A program made the translations under genes and the position numbers. A stretch of 64,000 nt of DNA. It comes from Streptomyces sp. TP-A0874. Its GTDB lineage: Bacteria > Actinomycetota > Actinomycetes > Streptomycetales > Streptomycetaceae. The DNA lies in contig NZ_BBZK01000003.1 of NCBI RefSeq assembly GCF_001748085.1, forward strand, positions 930,001 through 994,000, read 5' to 3'. The notes beneath the pieces are model-generated. The model was not told where the DNA came from. It did not search any database and saw only the letters and a program-made list of their open reading frames with translations. Positions 42,947 to 51,851 of this stretch are shown piece by piece (positions within the stretch are counted from its first letter, which is position 1; each line of letters opens with the position of its first letter).

Positions 42947-45127
42947 GTGTCCGAGTTGTTCGAGGCAGTCGACGCGCTGATCGCGGGGCAACCCGCACTT
43001 CCTCCCCCCGTCGAGCGGGAGCGGTTGCGCAAGGCCCACGGCCTGACCCAGCAGCAGGTAGCCGTCGCCCTGAACGTGCGCCGGCCGACCGTCGTGTCGT
43101 GGGAGAGCGGCAGAACCGAGCCGCGGCCGCCGCAACGCGAGGCCTACGCCCGCCTGTTGCAGAAGCTCGCGGAGCTCTACCCCCCGGCGCCCTCGACACC
43201 GGCCGAGGGGGCCGGAGAACATGGGACCTTCACGGGTCCCGCGGCGCCTGCGCCCCGAGCGGCCGACGAGAAGGACCACGCGGCCGTCACCGCCTTGGCC
43301 CCCGCATCGCCTCGCACCCGCTCGGCCGAGCCCCCGCCGACGTCCCGGCGGCCCGTGTCGAGGAAAGCCGCACCGAAGCCGGCCCCCGGGCCCGCCGGTG
43401 GTGATCCGCGCTTCGAGAACGGGCCGCTGGCCGTTGTCGACTTCGCGGACGGCCAGGTGTCGGCGTACTGCCTCGGGGGGCTGCTCCTGGACGTGCCCGC
43501 CAGGAGCCTCCCGGCCCTGGTCGACTGGACCCTCGCCGAAGCCCGGCTCGGCCAGCCGAGGCTGTCCGGGCCGGGCAAGGACGCGGACCCGCTGCTCGTG
43601 CTCACCGAGTCCGCCTGCGAGCGGTACGGACTACCGGCCCATCTCGCCCCGGAAGAGCGGTTGTCGGGACGGCTGCCGGAGGACCACAAGGTCATCAGGC
43701 AGCTGACCCGGGCGAACTGGCAGCTGACCAAGCGTGGCCTGGGTCCTTGGGCGCGGATCTACCGTCCGGCCGAGGGCGGACAGCGGCGCTGCGTGCAGTT
43801 GTGCGTCCCGGGCTGGGACGCGCTCGACACCCGGCACTGGGCCGATGCCGGCCGGCTTCCGCCGGCGGACCTCGCCCGCCTCCTGGGCGCCTACGCGACA
43901 CGGGTGATGACGCCGCGCGGCTCCACCGCCGTCACCGGCCTGGAGTTGATGACCGCCCTGCACCCGCCGACGCGGGCGAGCGAGCCGGACGAGAACGGCG
44001 TCCGCCACAGCCGGCACAACCCCGGCTCGCTCGGGAAGGACCCCGTGGAGTGCGCGCCCTGCGAGGCACCCGACGGGCACCCCCTGCTGGCGGACCTGCC
44101 CCGGTTCCACCAGCGGACCCCGGCCGAGATGCTCATGGAGGAGGCGTACGACTGGGCGCGTCCGCTCACCGATTCCGAATGCCTCAAGCCGTACCTGGTC
44201 GGCATCGACGTCAACATGGCCTTCGCCGCCGGAGCCAACGGCACGATCGTCGGACTCGGCGCCCCCACGCACGTCAGGCGGCCGGTCTTCGACCCGAAGC
44301 TGCCCGGTTCGTGGCTGGTCGACCTCAGTCACGTCGACCTGTCGAAGGTGAAGTCCGGCAAGGAGTGGGTGGAGCTGGACGACACGCTGCTGCCCAGCCC
44401 GTTCACGCCGAAGGGCGAGCGGCCCGAAGGCCCGGCCTGGTATGCCACGCCGACCGTCGCCTACGCGGTGGAGCTCGGCTACGACGTCGCTCCGATCGAG
44501 GCGTGGGTGCGGTACGACAACGGCCGCTACCTGGACGGCTGGTACACCCGGTTGCGCGACGCCTACGTGAGGACGATGGCCGACCTGGGAGTCACCGGCG
44601 ACCTGCCGCCGGAGGACTTCCTCGCGGCGATGGACGGCTACCGGGCGCGCGACCCCCAGCTGGCGATCGTCCTGACGGCGATCAAGGCCACGGTCAAGGG
44701 CGGTATCGGCAAGCTCCGCGAGCGGCCCCGCGGCGGTGGCTGGCGCCCCGGCCAGCCGTGGCCGGCTCTCGCCCGCCCGACCTGGCGGCCGGACATCCGA
44801 GCCGCCGTCATCTCCCGCACCCGGGTCAACATGCACCGCAAGGTGGTCAAGCACGCGGCCGCCACCGGGCAGTACCCGGTAGCGATCCTTTCGGACTGCG
44901 CCGTGTACCCGGCCGCCGGCCCGTCCCCGCTGGACTTCCTGCCCTACCGGGACGGCAAGCCCCTGCCGGGCGGCTGGAGACTCGGGGTCTCTCCCGGAAT
45001 GGTCAAGCACGAGGGCACCCAGAGCGTGCTGTGGGGCGAGGGCCTGCGGGAGGAACACGGCCCAGAGCTCAACCTCGCCCGCTACATCAAGGACGGCGAC
45101 GTCACCGCCACGGACAACGGGGAGTAG
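42947..45127 (+). CDS. tap: telomere-associated protein Tap
   Basis: 726 aa from GTG 42947 (GGAGG 6 bp upstream; GTG 42932 is an in-frame alternative). An XRE-type helix-turn-helix lies near the N-terminus (RKAHGLTQQQVAVALNVRRPTVVSWESGR, residues about 27-55), followed by an Ala/Pro-rich linker to about residue 150 and a large domain from EDHKVIRQLTRANWQLTKRG to the end. This architecture, with a tpg gene 3 bp downstream, is that of Tap. Tap binds the single-stranded 3' overhang of Streptomyces telomeres and recruits the terminal protein for end patching of linear replicons. Confidence 0.87.
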   Translation: MSELFEAVDALIAGQPALPPPVERERLRKAHGLTQQQVAVALNVRRPTVVSWESGRTEPRPPQREAYARLLQKLAELYPPAPSTPAEGAGEHGTFTGPAAPAPRAADEKDHAAVTALAPASPRTRSAEPPPTSRRPVSRKAAPKPAPGPAGGDPRFENGPLAVVDFADGQVSAYCLGGLLLDVPARSLPALVDWTLAEARLGQPRLSGPGKDADPLLVLTESACERYGLPAHLAPEERLSGRLPEDHKVIRQLTRANWQLTKRGLGPWARIYRPAEGGQRRCVQLCVPGWDALDTRHWADAGRLPPADLARLLGAYATRVMTPRGSTAVTGLELMTALHPPTRASEPDENGVRHSRHNPGSLGKDPVECAPCEAPDGHPLLADLPRFHQRTPAEMLMEEAYDWARPLTDSECLKPYLVGIDVNMAFAAGANGTIVGLGAPTHVRRPVFDPKLPGSWLVDLSHVDLSKVKSGKEWVELDDTLLPSPFTPKGERPEGPAWYATPTVAYAVELGYDVAPIEAWVRYDNGRYLDGWYTRLRDAYVRTMADLGVTGDLPPEDFLAAMDGYRARDPQLAIVLTAIKATVKGGIGKLRERPRGGGWRPGQPWPALARPTWRPDIRAAVISRTRVNMHRKVVKHAAATGQYPVAILSDCAVYPAAGPSPLDFLPYRDGKPLPGGWRLGVSPGMVKHEGTQSVLWGEGLREEHGPELNLARYIKDGDVTATDNGE

Positions 45128-45130
45128 ACG

Positions 45131-45685
45131 ATGAGCCTGTTCGGGGACGGACTCGACAAGGCCGTGCAGCGGGCCTTCACCCGCCCCGTCCCGAAGTCGG
45201 CGGGCGCTCGGATGCGATACCTCGTCAAACAGCTCAAGGGCACCAGGGCGGTGGCCGAACTGCTCGGGATCTCCCAGCGCACCGTCGAGCGCTATGTGAA
45301 GGACCAGATCAGACGGCCCCGCAGACAGCTCGCCGACCGGCTTGAAGATGAGGTGACCAAACGGTGGCAGCCGCAGGTCCGCGCCAGGGCCAAGAAGGCG
45401 GCGGCCACCACCGGCGGCATCGTCATCGACACCCGGGCCCGCTTCGGCTACACCGCCGCCCCGGGCAGCACCGACGATCCCCGGCTCCGCCACCTCACCG
45501 TGGCCCTACCACCGCAGTACGCCGCCCGGCTCTTCGAGGCCCAGGACCAGGGGGCATCCGACCGACACCTCCAGGAGATCGCCGCCGAAGGCCTCCAGGA
45601 GACGTATTTCAAGGACGGAGGCCGCCGCGCCGCCGGACTGCTGGTGGAGTACACCGACCCGGAGCACGTCGAGTTCGACCTGTAG
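45131..45685 (+). CDS. tpg: telomere terminal protein Tpg
   Basis: 184 aa, exactly the usual size. It begins MSLFGDGLDKAVQRAFTRP and contains the helix-turn-helix/reverse-transcriptase-like segment ARMRYLVKQLKGTRAVAELLGISQRTVERYVKDQIRRPRR. It then runs through TTGGIVIDTRARFGYTAAPGSTDD to a conserved end with AAEGLQETYFKDGGRRA. Tpg is covalently attached to telomeric 5' ends and primes end synthesis. The 3-bp spacing to tap indicates one transcript. Confidence 0.92.
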   Translation: MSLFGDGLDKAVQRAFTRPVPKSAGARMRYLVKQLKGTRAVAELLGISQRTVERYVKDQIRRPRRQLADRLEDEVTKRWQPQVRARAKKAAATTGGIVIDTRARFGYTAAPGSTDDPRLRHLTVALPPQYAARLFEAQDQGASDRHLQEIAAEGLQETYFKDGGRRAAGLLVEYTDPEHVEFDL

Positions 45686-45779
45686 GAGCGACAGCAGACG
45701 GGGAGGGGGAGCCTGGAGCGGAACCGGATGTCCCGGTGGGTGCGTCGCACCCCCGCGAACGGTCGTTCGGCCGGCTGCT

Positions 45780-46676
45780 TCAGCCGTCGACGGCGGTCAC
45801 CAGCGCCGCGACCGTGACCCGGTGTCCCGGGCCGGCCGTGCCCGCCGCGCCGGCCACGGCGGCCCGGACCGCGGTGGCTACATCCAGCGCCCGGTGGCCC
45901 GCGGCCGTGGCGATCTGCACCCGTACGTGGCGGGGAGCACCGGGGCCGCCGTCCCCCTCCTCGGTCAGGACCGCCTGGCCCAGCGACCCGAGGACGGGGG
46001 CCAGCCGGGTCACCCCGGGCACCGACTCCGCGGCCCGGACCAGATCCCGGGGCGGCGCTTCGCCCGTCGGTGTGAGAACCAGGGCGGGATCCCCGTCCGC
46101 GGCCGGTTCCGGGACGTCGCCCTCCGGCTGGCCTCCGGGGGGCCGGCCGCCGACGGCCGCCTCCGGGGGGCGCTCGGCCGACTGGTCGAGCAGTTCGACG
46201 ATCCGCAGGTCGGCCCCGGCCAGCGGCAGCCCGAGACGTTCGTCGGCGGCGATCAGTAGCTTCCGGCGGAGGCGCTCGGCGGTGTCCGGCAGCGGTGCGC
46301 GAGCCGCCAGGGCGCAGTCGGCCGTGATGCGCAGCATCCCGTACGGCAGCGCGCTCGGCGGGGGCGGCACCGGGGGAGTCCCGGCCGGTGCTCCAGCGGA
46401 AGACGTTCCCCCGGGTGAGGTACCCGGCCCGGCCAGGCCGATCCGGAAGCGGTCCAGGAGCAGCACGTCGGCCAGCTCCGCGGCCGACTGGCGGAGGACA
46501 CCGCACGCCGCCCGCTCGGTGATCCAGCAGCCGTCCCGCGGGCCCCCGAGCGGCAGCAGCCGCCCCGACGCCAGCTGCCGGCGTACCGCCTGGGCCCAAC
46601 CTGTCGGGGCCACGCCTTTCGAGACCACGCTGCTCACCCTCGCCCGTCCGCTTCCGGAACCGTCGCCTTCGCTCAT
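45780..46676 (-). CDS. P10-like conserved streptomycete protein next to the Asp23 operon
   Basis: 298 aa from ATG 46676 (GGGGAG site). It begins with a Gly/Ser-rich stretch, then WAQAVRRQLASGRLLPLGG and WITERAACGVLRQSA, a Pro-rich middle, and an Asp23-like C-terminal end (RHVRVQIATAAGHRALDVATAVRAAVAGA). Such proteins are annotated as nucleopolyhedrovirus P10 family by length and composition only, and the name says nothing about function. It is divergent from the Asp23 operon (123-bp gap), and the C-terminal resemblance suggests it belongs to the same stress module. Confidence 0.7.
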   Translation of the reverse strand: MSEGDGSGSGRARVSSVVSKGVAPTGWAQAVRRQLASGRLLPLGGPRDGCWITERAACGVLRQSAAELADVLLLDRFRIGLAGPGTSPGGTSSAGAPAGTPPVPPPPSALPYGMLRITADCALAARAPLPDTAERLRRKLLIAADERLGLPLAGADLRIVELLDQSAERPPEAAVGGRPPGGQPEGDVPEPAADGDPALVLTPTGEAPPRDLVRAAESVPGVTRLAPVLGSLGQAVLTEEGDGGPGAPRHVRVQIATAAGHRALDVATAVRAAVAGAAGTAGPGHRVTVAALVTAVDG

Positions 46677-46798
46677 ATCCGCTCCCCACCCTGCCGCAGC
46701 CCCGTCCGCTCCGCTGCCGGAGCGGGAACGCGCGACCGCACCTAGTGTTGGGGAATGTGAGCCGTAAGTCTGGTTTCTCCTGAAAGGGGTGGTCTGGG

Positions 46799-47299
46799 AT
46801 GGCTGACCACGCACAGCAGACCGGGGCCGGCGAGTCGGGAGCGGGTAGCGGGGCCTCGGGGGGAAGCTCCGGTAAGGGCCTCGGCGGGCGCCAGGGTGGC
46901 GGAGACCCGGCGGCCCGTGGCCGGACCACCATCGCCGACGGCGTCGTCGAGAAGATCGCCGGACTGGCCGCCCGCGATGTCGTCGGCGTACACGCCATGG
47001 GCAGCGGACTGGCACGCAGCCTCGGGGCGGTGCGGGAACGGGTGCCCGGGGGTGGGAAGTCCGTCACCCGGGGCGTCAAGGCCGAGGTGGGCGAGGTGCA
47101 GACGGCGCTGGACCTGGAGATCGTCGTCGAGTACGGCTTCGCCATCGCCGATGTGGCGCGCACCGTGCGGGAGAACGTGATCTCGGCCGTGGAGCGGATG
47201 ACCGGTCTGGAGGTCGTGGAGGTCAACATCGCGGTGAGCGACGTCAAGCTCCCCGATGAGGAGGACGAGGAAGAGGAGGGTGAATCGCGGTTGCAGTAG
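46799..47299 (+). CDS. Asp23/Gls24-family envelope stress protein
   Basis: 166 aa. A Gly/Ser-rich N-terminus (residues 1-40), then the Asp23 domain from TTIADGVVEKIAGLAARDVVGVHAMG to VERMTGLEVVEVNIAVSDVKLP, and an acidic tail. Asp23 proteins coat the inner face of the membrane through the anchor AmaP, whose gene is the last of this operon. AAAGGGG precedes the start. Confidence 0.92.
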   Translation: MADHAQQTGAGESGAGSGASGGSSGKGLGGRQGGGDPAARGRTTIADGVVEKIAGLAARDVVGVHAMGSGLARSLGAVRERVPGGGKSVTRGVKAEVGEVQTALDLEIVVEYGFAIADVARTVRENVISAVERMTGLEVVEVNIAVSDVKLPDEEDEEEEGESRLQ

Positions 47300-47339
47300 C
47301 CGAAGCGGTGGGGGAGGCGGGACTTGAGCGAGGGAGCTC

Positions 47340-47534
47340 ATGATGAGCATGACGAAGTTGGGCGTGATCGCCGGAATGGCCCTCGGATTCGCCGGCTACT
47401 TCGGTGGCTTCGGAGCCTTTCTCGTGGTGGCGGCGCTCGCGGCGGCGGGGTTCTTCGCCGGCCGGTACCTGGACGGTGAGCTGGAGCCCGGCGAGTTCTT
47501 CCGTCCCCGTGAACGCGGCGACCGGCAGCGGTGA
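47340..47534 (+). CDS. small membrane protein of the Asp23 operon
   Basis: 64 aa with a long hydrophobic region (residues about 6-44, two short helices) and a charged C-terminus (RPRERGDRQR). The stop overlaps the next start (GTGA). Similar DUF2273-like small proteins occur in Asp23 operons. Confidence 0.75.
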   Translation: MMSMTKLGVIAGMALGFAGYFGGFGAFLVVAALAAAGFFAGRYLDGELEPGEFFRPRERGDRQR

Positions 47535-47971
47535 CCGCGGTGCCGGGGGCGACGAGTGAGGAGCGAGTACCGGCCGTGGGAGACCGCGGCGCCACACACA
47601 TCGAGCCCCGGGTCGTGGCGAAGATCGCCGCACAGGCCGCGGTGGAGGCGCTGCGCGGTGAAGCCTCCGGCCGCTGGGTGCCGAGTCGGCGCTCCGTCCC
47701 CGACACGAAGGTCTCGCTGCGGCGGGTGCCGTCCCGGAAAAAAGGCGGGAAGAGCGCCCGGTCGGCCGCGGTCCACGGAGAGGCCCGGGTGAAGATCTCC
47801 CTCGATCTCGGCTATCCGGCCGATGTCGGCGCCCAGTGCGGTGCGGTGCGCCGCCGGGTCGTCGAGCGGGTGGGGGAACTGGCCGGGATGGAGGTGCCGG
47901 AGGTCGCCATCGCGGTGGAGCGGCTCCACTCGGCCCAGACCGGGCGTCCGGAGGGGGGCAGGGTCCGATGA
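47531..47971 (+). CDS. second, divergent Asp23-family protein
   Basis: 146 aa from GTG 47531. Recognisable Asp23 elements are IEPRVVAKIAAQAAVEAL and VKISLDLGYPADVGAQCGAVRRRVVERVGELAGMEVPEVAIAVERLH, separated by a basic insertion (RRVPSRKKGGKS). It is shorter than the protein at 46799 and has 4-bp overlaps with both neighbours. It may form mixed assemblies with the first Asp23 protein. Confidence 0.8.
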   Translation: MTAVPGATSEERVPAVGDRGATHIEPRVVAKIAAQAAVEALRGEASGRWVPSRRSVPDTKVSLRRVPSRKKGGKSARSAAVHGEARVKISLDLGYPADVGAQCGAVRRRVVERVGELAGMEVPEVAIAVERLHSAQTGRPEGGRVR

Positions 47972-48567
47972 GCCATGCGGATGCCCAACCGCCGGCCCCG
48001 CCCTCGGCCGGCGGAGGCAGGTCGGTGCGCCGCTTCTGGTCCACCCGCCGGGTGCCCGCCACCGTGGTGGCGCTGCTGTGCACCGCCGGGATCGGGCTGG
48101 CGCTGTACGACCTGGCTTCGGTGCGGCTGAAACAGCCCGAGATGACCTGGCGGCGGCGGCTCTCCCAGGAGTTGGCGACCCGGCCGATCGACGACGTCTG
48201 GGTGATCACCGGGGCCGCGGTGGCGATGGCCGTCGGGCTCTGGCTCATCGTGCTCGCGCTGACCCCCGGCATGCGGTCGCTGCTCTCGATGCGGCCGCCG
48301 GAGGGCGGCGAGGAGGTGCGGGCCGGTATCGACCGCTCAGCGGCCGGGCTGGTGCTGCGGGACCGCGCCATGGAGGTCGGCGGGGTGCAGAACGTCCGGG
48401 TCGACGTGGGCCGACGGAGAGTGCGTGCCGAGGCGAGAGCTCACTTCCGGGAGTTGGACGCGGTGCGGGAGGACCTGACCGCGGCGCTCGACGACGGGGT
48501 GCGCGAACTCGGGCTGCGCCGACGGCCGCGGTTGTCGGTGCACGTTCGGCGGCCGAGGAAGAGGTGA
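47968..48567 (+). CDS. DUF6286-type membrane protein
   Basis: 199 aa. A Pro-rich start, two membrane helices (about residues 30-50 and 71-93), and a soluble domain ending VRELGLRRRPRLSVHVRRPRK. The soluble part (SAAGLVLRDRAMEVGGVQNVRVDVGRRRVRAEA) has the alternating strand pattern of an Asp23-like fold. It overlaps the preceding gene by ATGA. Confidence 0.75.
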   Translation: MSHADAQPPAPPSAGGGRSVRRFWSTRRVPATVVALLCTAGIGLALYDLASVRLKQPEMTWRRRLSQELATRPIDDVWVITGAAVAMAVGLWLIVLALTPGMRSLLSMRPPEGGEEVRAGIDRSAAGLVLRDRAMEVGGVQNVRVDVGRRRVRAEARAHFRELDAVREDLTAALDDGVRELGLRRRPRLSVHVRRPRKR

Positions 48568-48574
48568 GCTGAGC

Positions 48575-49171
48575 ATGCTCAGAGCGGTCAACCGGGTACT
48601 GCTGGGCCTCGCCGGGCTGATCCTGTTCGGTCTGGGCGGTGCCGTGCTGATCGGCGGCCTCGACCTGCGGCGCCACTGGGGCTTCTCGCTGCCGAAGCGC
48701 TGGCCCTTCGACCGCCCCGGCGGGGTACTGCTGACCAACGCGGACCGGACGCACTTCCGCTCCGCCGGATGGTGGTGGCCGGTCGTCTTCGCGGTGTTGG
48801 GCGTCCTGCTCGCGCTGCTGCTCTGGTGGCTGCTGGCGCAGCTGCGGCCGGGGAGGCTCGCCGAGGTCGTGGTGGACAGCGGAGACGGTGTCGGAGCCCG
48901 GCTGAGCGGGACGGCGCTGGCGGCAGCGCTGGCCGCGGAAGCCGAGGCGCTGGACGGGGTCTCCCGGGCGCGGGTGGCGCTGATCGGGCGTCGGAGGGCC
49001 GCCAGGGCACGGATCCGGCTGCTCCTGGAGGCCCACGCGGACCCGGGGGAGACCCTGGCCAGGTTGAGCGGTGCCGGGGTGCGGCACGCCCGGCAGTCCG
49101 CGGGGCTGGACCGGCTGCCGACGGAGGCCCGGCTTAAGGCGGTCCGGCACCGCCCGGAGCGGGTGCTCTGA
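48575..49171 (+). CDS. amaP: Asp23 membrane anchor AmaP
   Basis: 198 aa. It begins with the AmaP-typical RAVNRVLLGLAGLILFGLGGAVLI helix, then a Trp-rich loop, a second helix (WWWPVVFAVLGVLLALLLWWLLAQL) and a C-terminal soluble domain. It anchors Asp23 filaments to the membrane. Last gene of the five-gene operon, followed by a terminator hairpin. Confidence 0.88.
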   Translation: MLRAVNRVLLGLAGLILFGLGGAVLIGGLDLRRHWGFSLPKRWPFDRPGGVLLTNADRTHFRSAGWWWPVVFAVLGVLLALLLWWLLAQLRPGRLAEVVVDSGDGVGARLSGTALAAALAAEAEALDGVSRARVALIGRRRAARARIRLLLEAHADPGETLARLSGAGVRHARQSAGLDRLPTEARLKAVRHRPERVL

Positions 49172-49179
49172 CCGGCGCG

Positions 49180-49218
49180 GCTCCGGTATCCCGGCCCCAG
49201 CGGGCGGGGTACCGGAGC
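49180..49218. terminator. hairpin terminator after amaP
   Basis: Arms 49180-49192 and 49206-49218 pair at 13 positions with one G-U, between the convergent amaP and SDR genes. Confidence 0.7.
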
Positions 49219-49229
49219 GGTGCGGCGCC

Positions 49230-49985
49230 TCAGAAACCCCGACGCATACCGCCGTCGACCGGGATCACCACACCGGTGAGGTAGGAGGCCGCGGGGGAGA
49301 GGAAGAAGGCGGCGGCCCGGCCGAACTCCTCCGGTGCACCGTACCGACCGAGTGGGATCCCGGCGGTGCTGCTCGCCCGGGCCGCCTCCGGATCGCCGCT
49401 CATGGCGTCGAGCTCCCGGACCCGGTCGGTGTCGATCCGCCCCGGGCTCAGTCCGAGTACCCGGATGCCGCGCGGACCGACTTCGGTGGCGAGGGACTTG
49501 GCGAAGCCCGCCAGCCCGGGGCGAAGGCCGTTGGAGATCGCGAGGTTGGTGATCGGTTCGTGCACCGAGCTGGAGAGGACGAGTCCGACCACGCCGCCCT
49601 CGGACAGCTCCTGGACGGCCGCTCGGGCCAGTCGGACCGCGCCGAGGAAGACCGAGTCGAAAGCGGACCGCCACTGCTCGTCGGAGATGTCGCCGATCAG
49701 TCCGGCCGGCGGACCGCCCACGCTGATCAGGAGGCCGTCGAACCGGCCGAAGTGCTCCCGGGCGGCTGCTATCAGCCGTTCGGGCGTCTCCGGGTCGGCG
49801 TTGTCGGCGCCGACACCGACCGCGTTCCCGCCGAGTCCGGCGGCCGCGGCGGCGGCGTCCTTCTCGTTCCGGCTGGTGATCACCGTCCTGGCACCTTCGG
49901 CGACCAACTCGCGGGCGGCGGCCAGGCCCAGCCCGCGGCCCCCGCCGGTGACGACGTACACACGGTCTTTCAGTCCAAGATCCAT
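49230..49985 (-). CDS. atypical SDR-family oxidoreductase
   Basis: 251 aa. The NAD(P) motif TGGGRGLG (residues 13-20) and the C-terminal VIPVDGG are standard for classical SDRs. The catalytic Ser lies in VLSSSVHEP (about residue 141), but where the YxxxK should follow the sequence reads NLAISNGLRPGLAGFAKS, with no Tyr at the usual place. This belongs to a known divergent subgroup, so reductase activity is uncertain. It starts 4 bp after the GH15 gene, so the two are co-transcribed. Confidence 0.85.
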   Translation of the reverse strand: MDLGLKDRVYVVTGGGRGLGLAAARELVAEGARTVITSRNEKDAAAAAAGLGGNAVGVGADNADPETPERLIAAAREHFGRFDGLLISVGGPPAGLIGDISDEQWRSAFDSVFLGAVRLARAAVQELSEGGVVGLVLSSSVHEPITNLAISNGLRPGLAGFAKSLATEVGPRGIRVLGLSPGRIDTDRVRELDAMSGDPEAARASSTAGIPLGRYGAPEEFGRAAAFFLSPAASYLTGVVIPVDGGMRRGF

Positions 49986-49989
49986 GCCC

Positions 49990-51774
49990 TCATGGTGAAC
50001 CATCGGCACCTGAGAGCGCGAGTGCCGAGTTGACCAGGCCGACGTGACTGAACGCCTGCGGGTAGTTGCCGAGCTGCCGGCCGGCGAGCGGATCCCACTC
50101 CTCGGCGAGCAGCCCGACGTCGTTGCGGATCGCCAGCAGCCGCTCGAAGAGATCACGGGCCTCGGCGCCGCGCCCGGTGAGGTGGAGGGCGTCGGTGAGC
50201 CAGTAGGAACAGGCGAGGAAGGCCCCCTCCTCGCCCGGCAGCCCGTCCACGGTGCCGTCCTCCGAACTGTAGCGGCGGAGGAACCCGCCGTGGCTGAGCT
50301 CCCGGCGGACCGCGTCCACGGTGCCGACCACCCGTGGATCGCCGGGGGGGAGGAAGCCCACCCGGGGGATGAGGAGGCTGGCGGCGTCAAGTTCGGTGGA
50401 GCCGTAGTACTGGGTGAAGGTGTTCCGCTCCGGGTCGTAGCCCCGCGAGCACACCTCCTTGTGCACTTCGGCGCCCATCGCCCGCCACCGTGTGAGGTCG
50501 CCCTCGATCCCGGGGTGCGTCCGCATGGTCTGGATGACCCGGTCCGCCGCCACCCAGGCCATGACCTTGGAGTGGACGAAGTGCCGGCGCGGCCCGCGGA
50601 CCTCCCACAGGCCCTCGTCGGCCTGCCGCCAGTTCGACTCGAGATGGTTCATGATCGCGGTCTGGATCTGCCAGGCGTGCTCCTCCTGCGGCAGCCCCCG
50701 CTCCCGGGAGAGGTAGAGGGAGTCGAGCACCTCGCCGTAGACGTCCAACTGGAGCTGTTCCACGGCGGCGTTGCCGATCCGGACCGGGGCCGAGGACTCG
50801 TAGCCGGTCAGCCACGGGACCTCGTACTCGGTCAGCCGCCGCTCGCCGGCGATCCCGTACATGATCTGGAGGTCCGCCGGCGAGCCGGCAACGGCCCGCA
50901 GCAGCCAGTCCCGCCAGGCCGCGGCTTCCTTGAGGTAGCCGCTGGAGACCAGCGAGTTGAGGGTGAGCGTGGCGTCCCGCAGCCAGCAGTACCGGTAGTC
51001 CCAGTTGCGGACACCGCCGATGTGCTCCGGCAGGGAGGTGGTGGCCGAGGCGACGATGCCCCCGCTGGGGGCGTAGGTGAGCGCCTTCAGGGTGAGTAGG
51101 GAGCGCAGCACCGCGTCCCGCCACGGGCCCTGGTAGGTGCACTGCGCCGACCACCTCTCCCAGCCTTCGAGGGTCTGCTCCAGGGCCTTGTACGGGTCGA
51201 TCCGGCGGGGTCGCCGCTCGTGGGACGGGTGCCAGGTGAGGACGAAGGCCACCCGCTCGCCGGCGGAGACCGTGATGTCGGCGTGGGTCGAGAAGTCCTT
51301 GCCGTACGTGGGCACCGAAGGCTCGCTGCGCAGCCAGACGGAGTCCGGTCCGGCGATGGCGATGTGGTGGTCGTCGGCTCGGCGCATCCAGGGGATGATG
51401 TTGCCGTAGTCGAAGCGCAGCCGGATCTCGTTCTCCACCCGCACCCGGCCGGAGACGCCCTCGACGATCCGCACCAGCTCGGGCGCCCGGTCCCGCTGCG
51501 GCATGAAGTCGGTGACCCTGACGCTGCCGTCCGCGGTTTGCCAGAAGGTGTCCAGCACCATGGTGTCGCCGCGGTAGGACCGGCTGGTGCACTCGCTGCG
51601 GCCGGCGGGGGCGATCCGCCACTGACCGTTCTCCTGGTCGCCCAGCAGTGCGGCGAAGCAGGCCGCGGAGTCGAAGCGGGGCAGGCACAGCCAGTCGATG
51701 GAGCCGTCCCGGCAGACGAGCGCGGCGGTCTGCAGATCGCCGATCAGCGCATAGTCCTCGATGCGTCCCGCCAC
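49990..51774 (-). CDS. glycoside hydrolase family 15 (trehalase/glucoamylase-like)
   Basis: 594 aa from GTG 51774 (GGAGG site). The N-terminal beta-sandwich domain starts IEDYALIGDLQTAALVCRDGSIDWLCLPRFDS, a highly conserved actinobacterial GH15 opening. The (alpha/alpha)6 catalytic domain begins near residue 250. It includes VRNWDYRYCWLRDATLTL, AWVAADRVI and, near the end, LLAEEWDPLAGRQLGNYPQAFSHVG, where EEWDP carries a catalytic Glu. Cytoplasmic, no signal peptide. Mycobacterial and streptomycete relatives include trehalases, so trehalose is a likely substrate. Confidence 0.88.
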   Translation of the reverse strand: MAGRIEDYALIGDLQTAALVCRDGSIDWLCLPRFDSAACFAALLGDQENGQWRIAPAGRSECTSRSYRGDTMVLDTFWQTADGSVRVTDFMPQRDRAPELVRIVEGVSGRVRVENEIRLRFDYGNIIPWMRRADDHHIAIAGPDSVWLRSEPSVPTYGKDFSTHADITVSAGERVAFVLTWHPSHERRPRRIDPYKALEQTLEGWERWSAQCTYQGPWRDAVLRSLLTLKALTYAPSGGIVASATTSLPEHIGGVRNWDYRYCWLRDATLTLNSLVSSGYLKEAAAWRDWLLRAVAGSPADLQIMYGIAGERRLTEYEVPWLTGYESSAPVRIGNAAVEQLQLDVYGEVLDSLYLSRERGLPQEEHAWQIQTAIMNHLESNWRQADEGLWEVRGPRRHFVHSKVMAWVAADRVIQTMRTHPGIEGDLTRWRAMGAEVHKEVCSRGYDPERNTFTQYYGSTELDAASLLIPRVGFLPPGDPRVVGTVDAVRRELSHGGFLRRYSSEDGTVDGLPGEEGAFLACSYWLTDALHLTGRGAEARDLFERLLAIRNDVGLLAEEWDPLAGRQLGNYPQAFSHVGLVNSALALSGADGSP

Positions 51775-51851
51775 GCTGCCTCCTTCCAGGTCGGAAGCCC
51801 GGCTCCCCTGCCGGTAGCCTGCCGGGGGTCGGTGCGCCCCGCGACTCGGGC

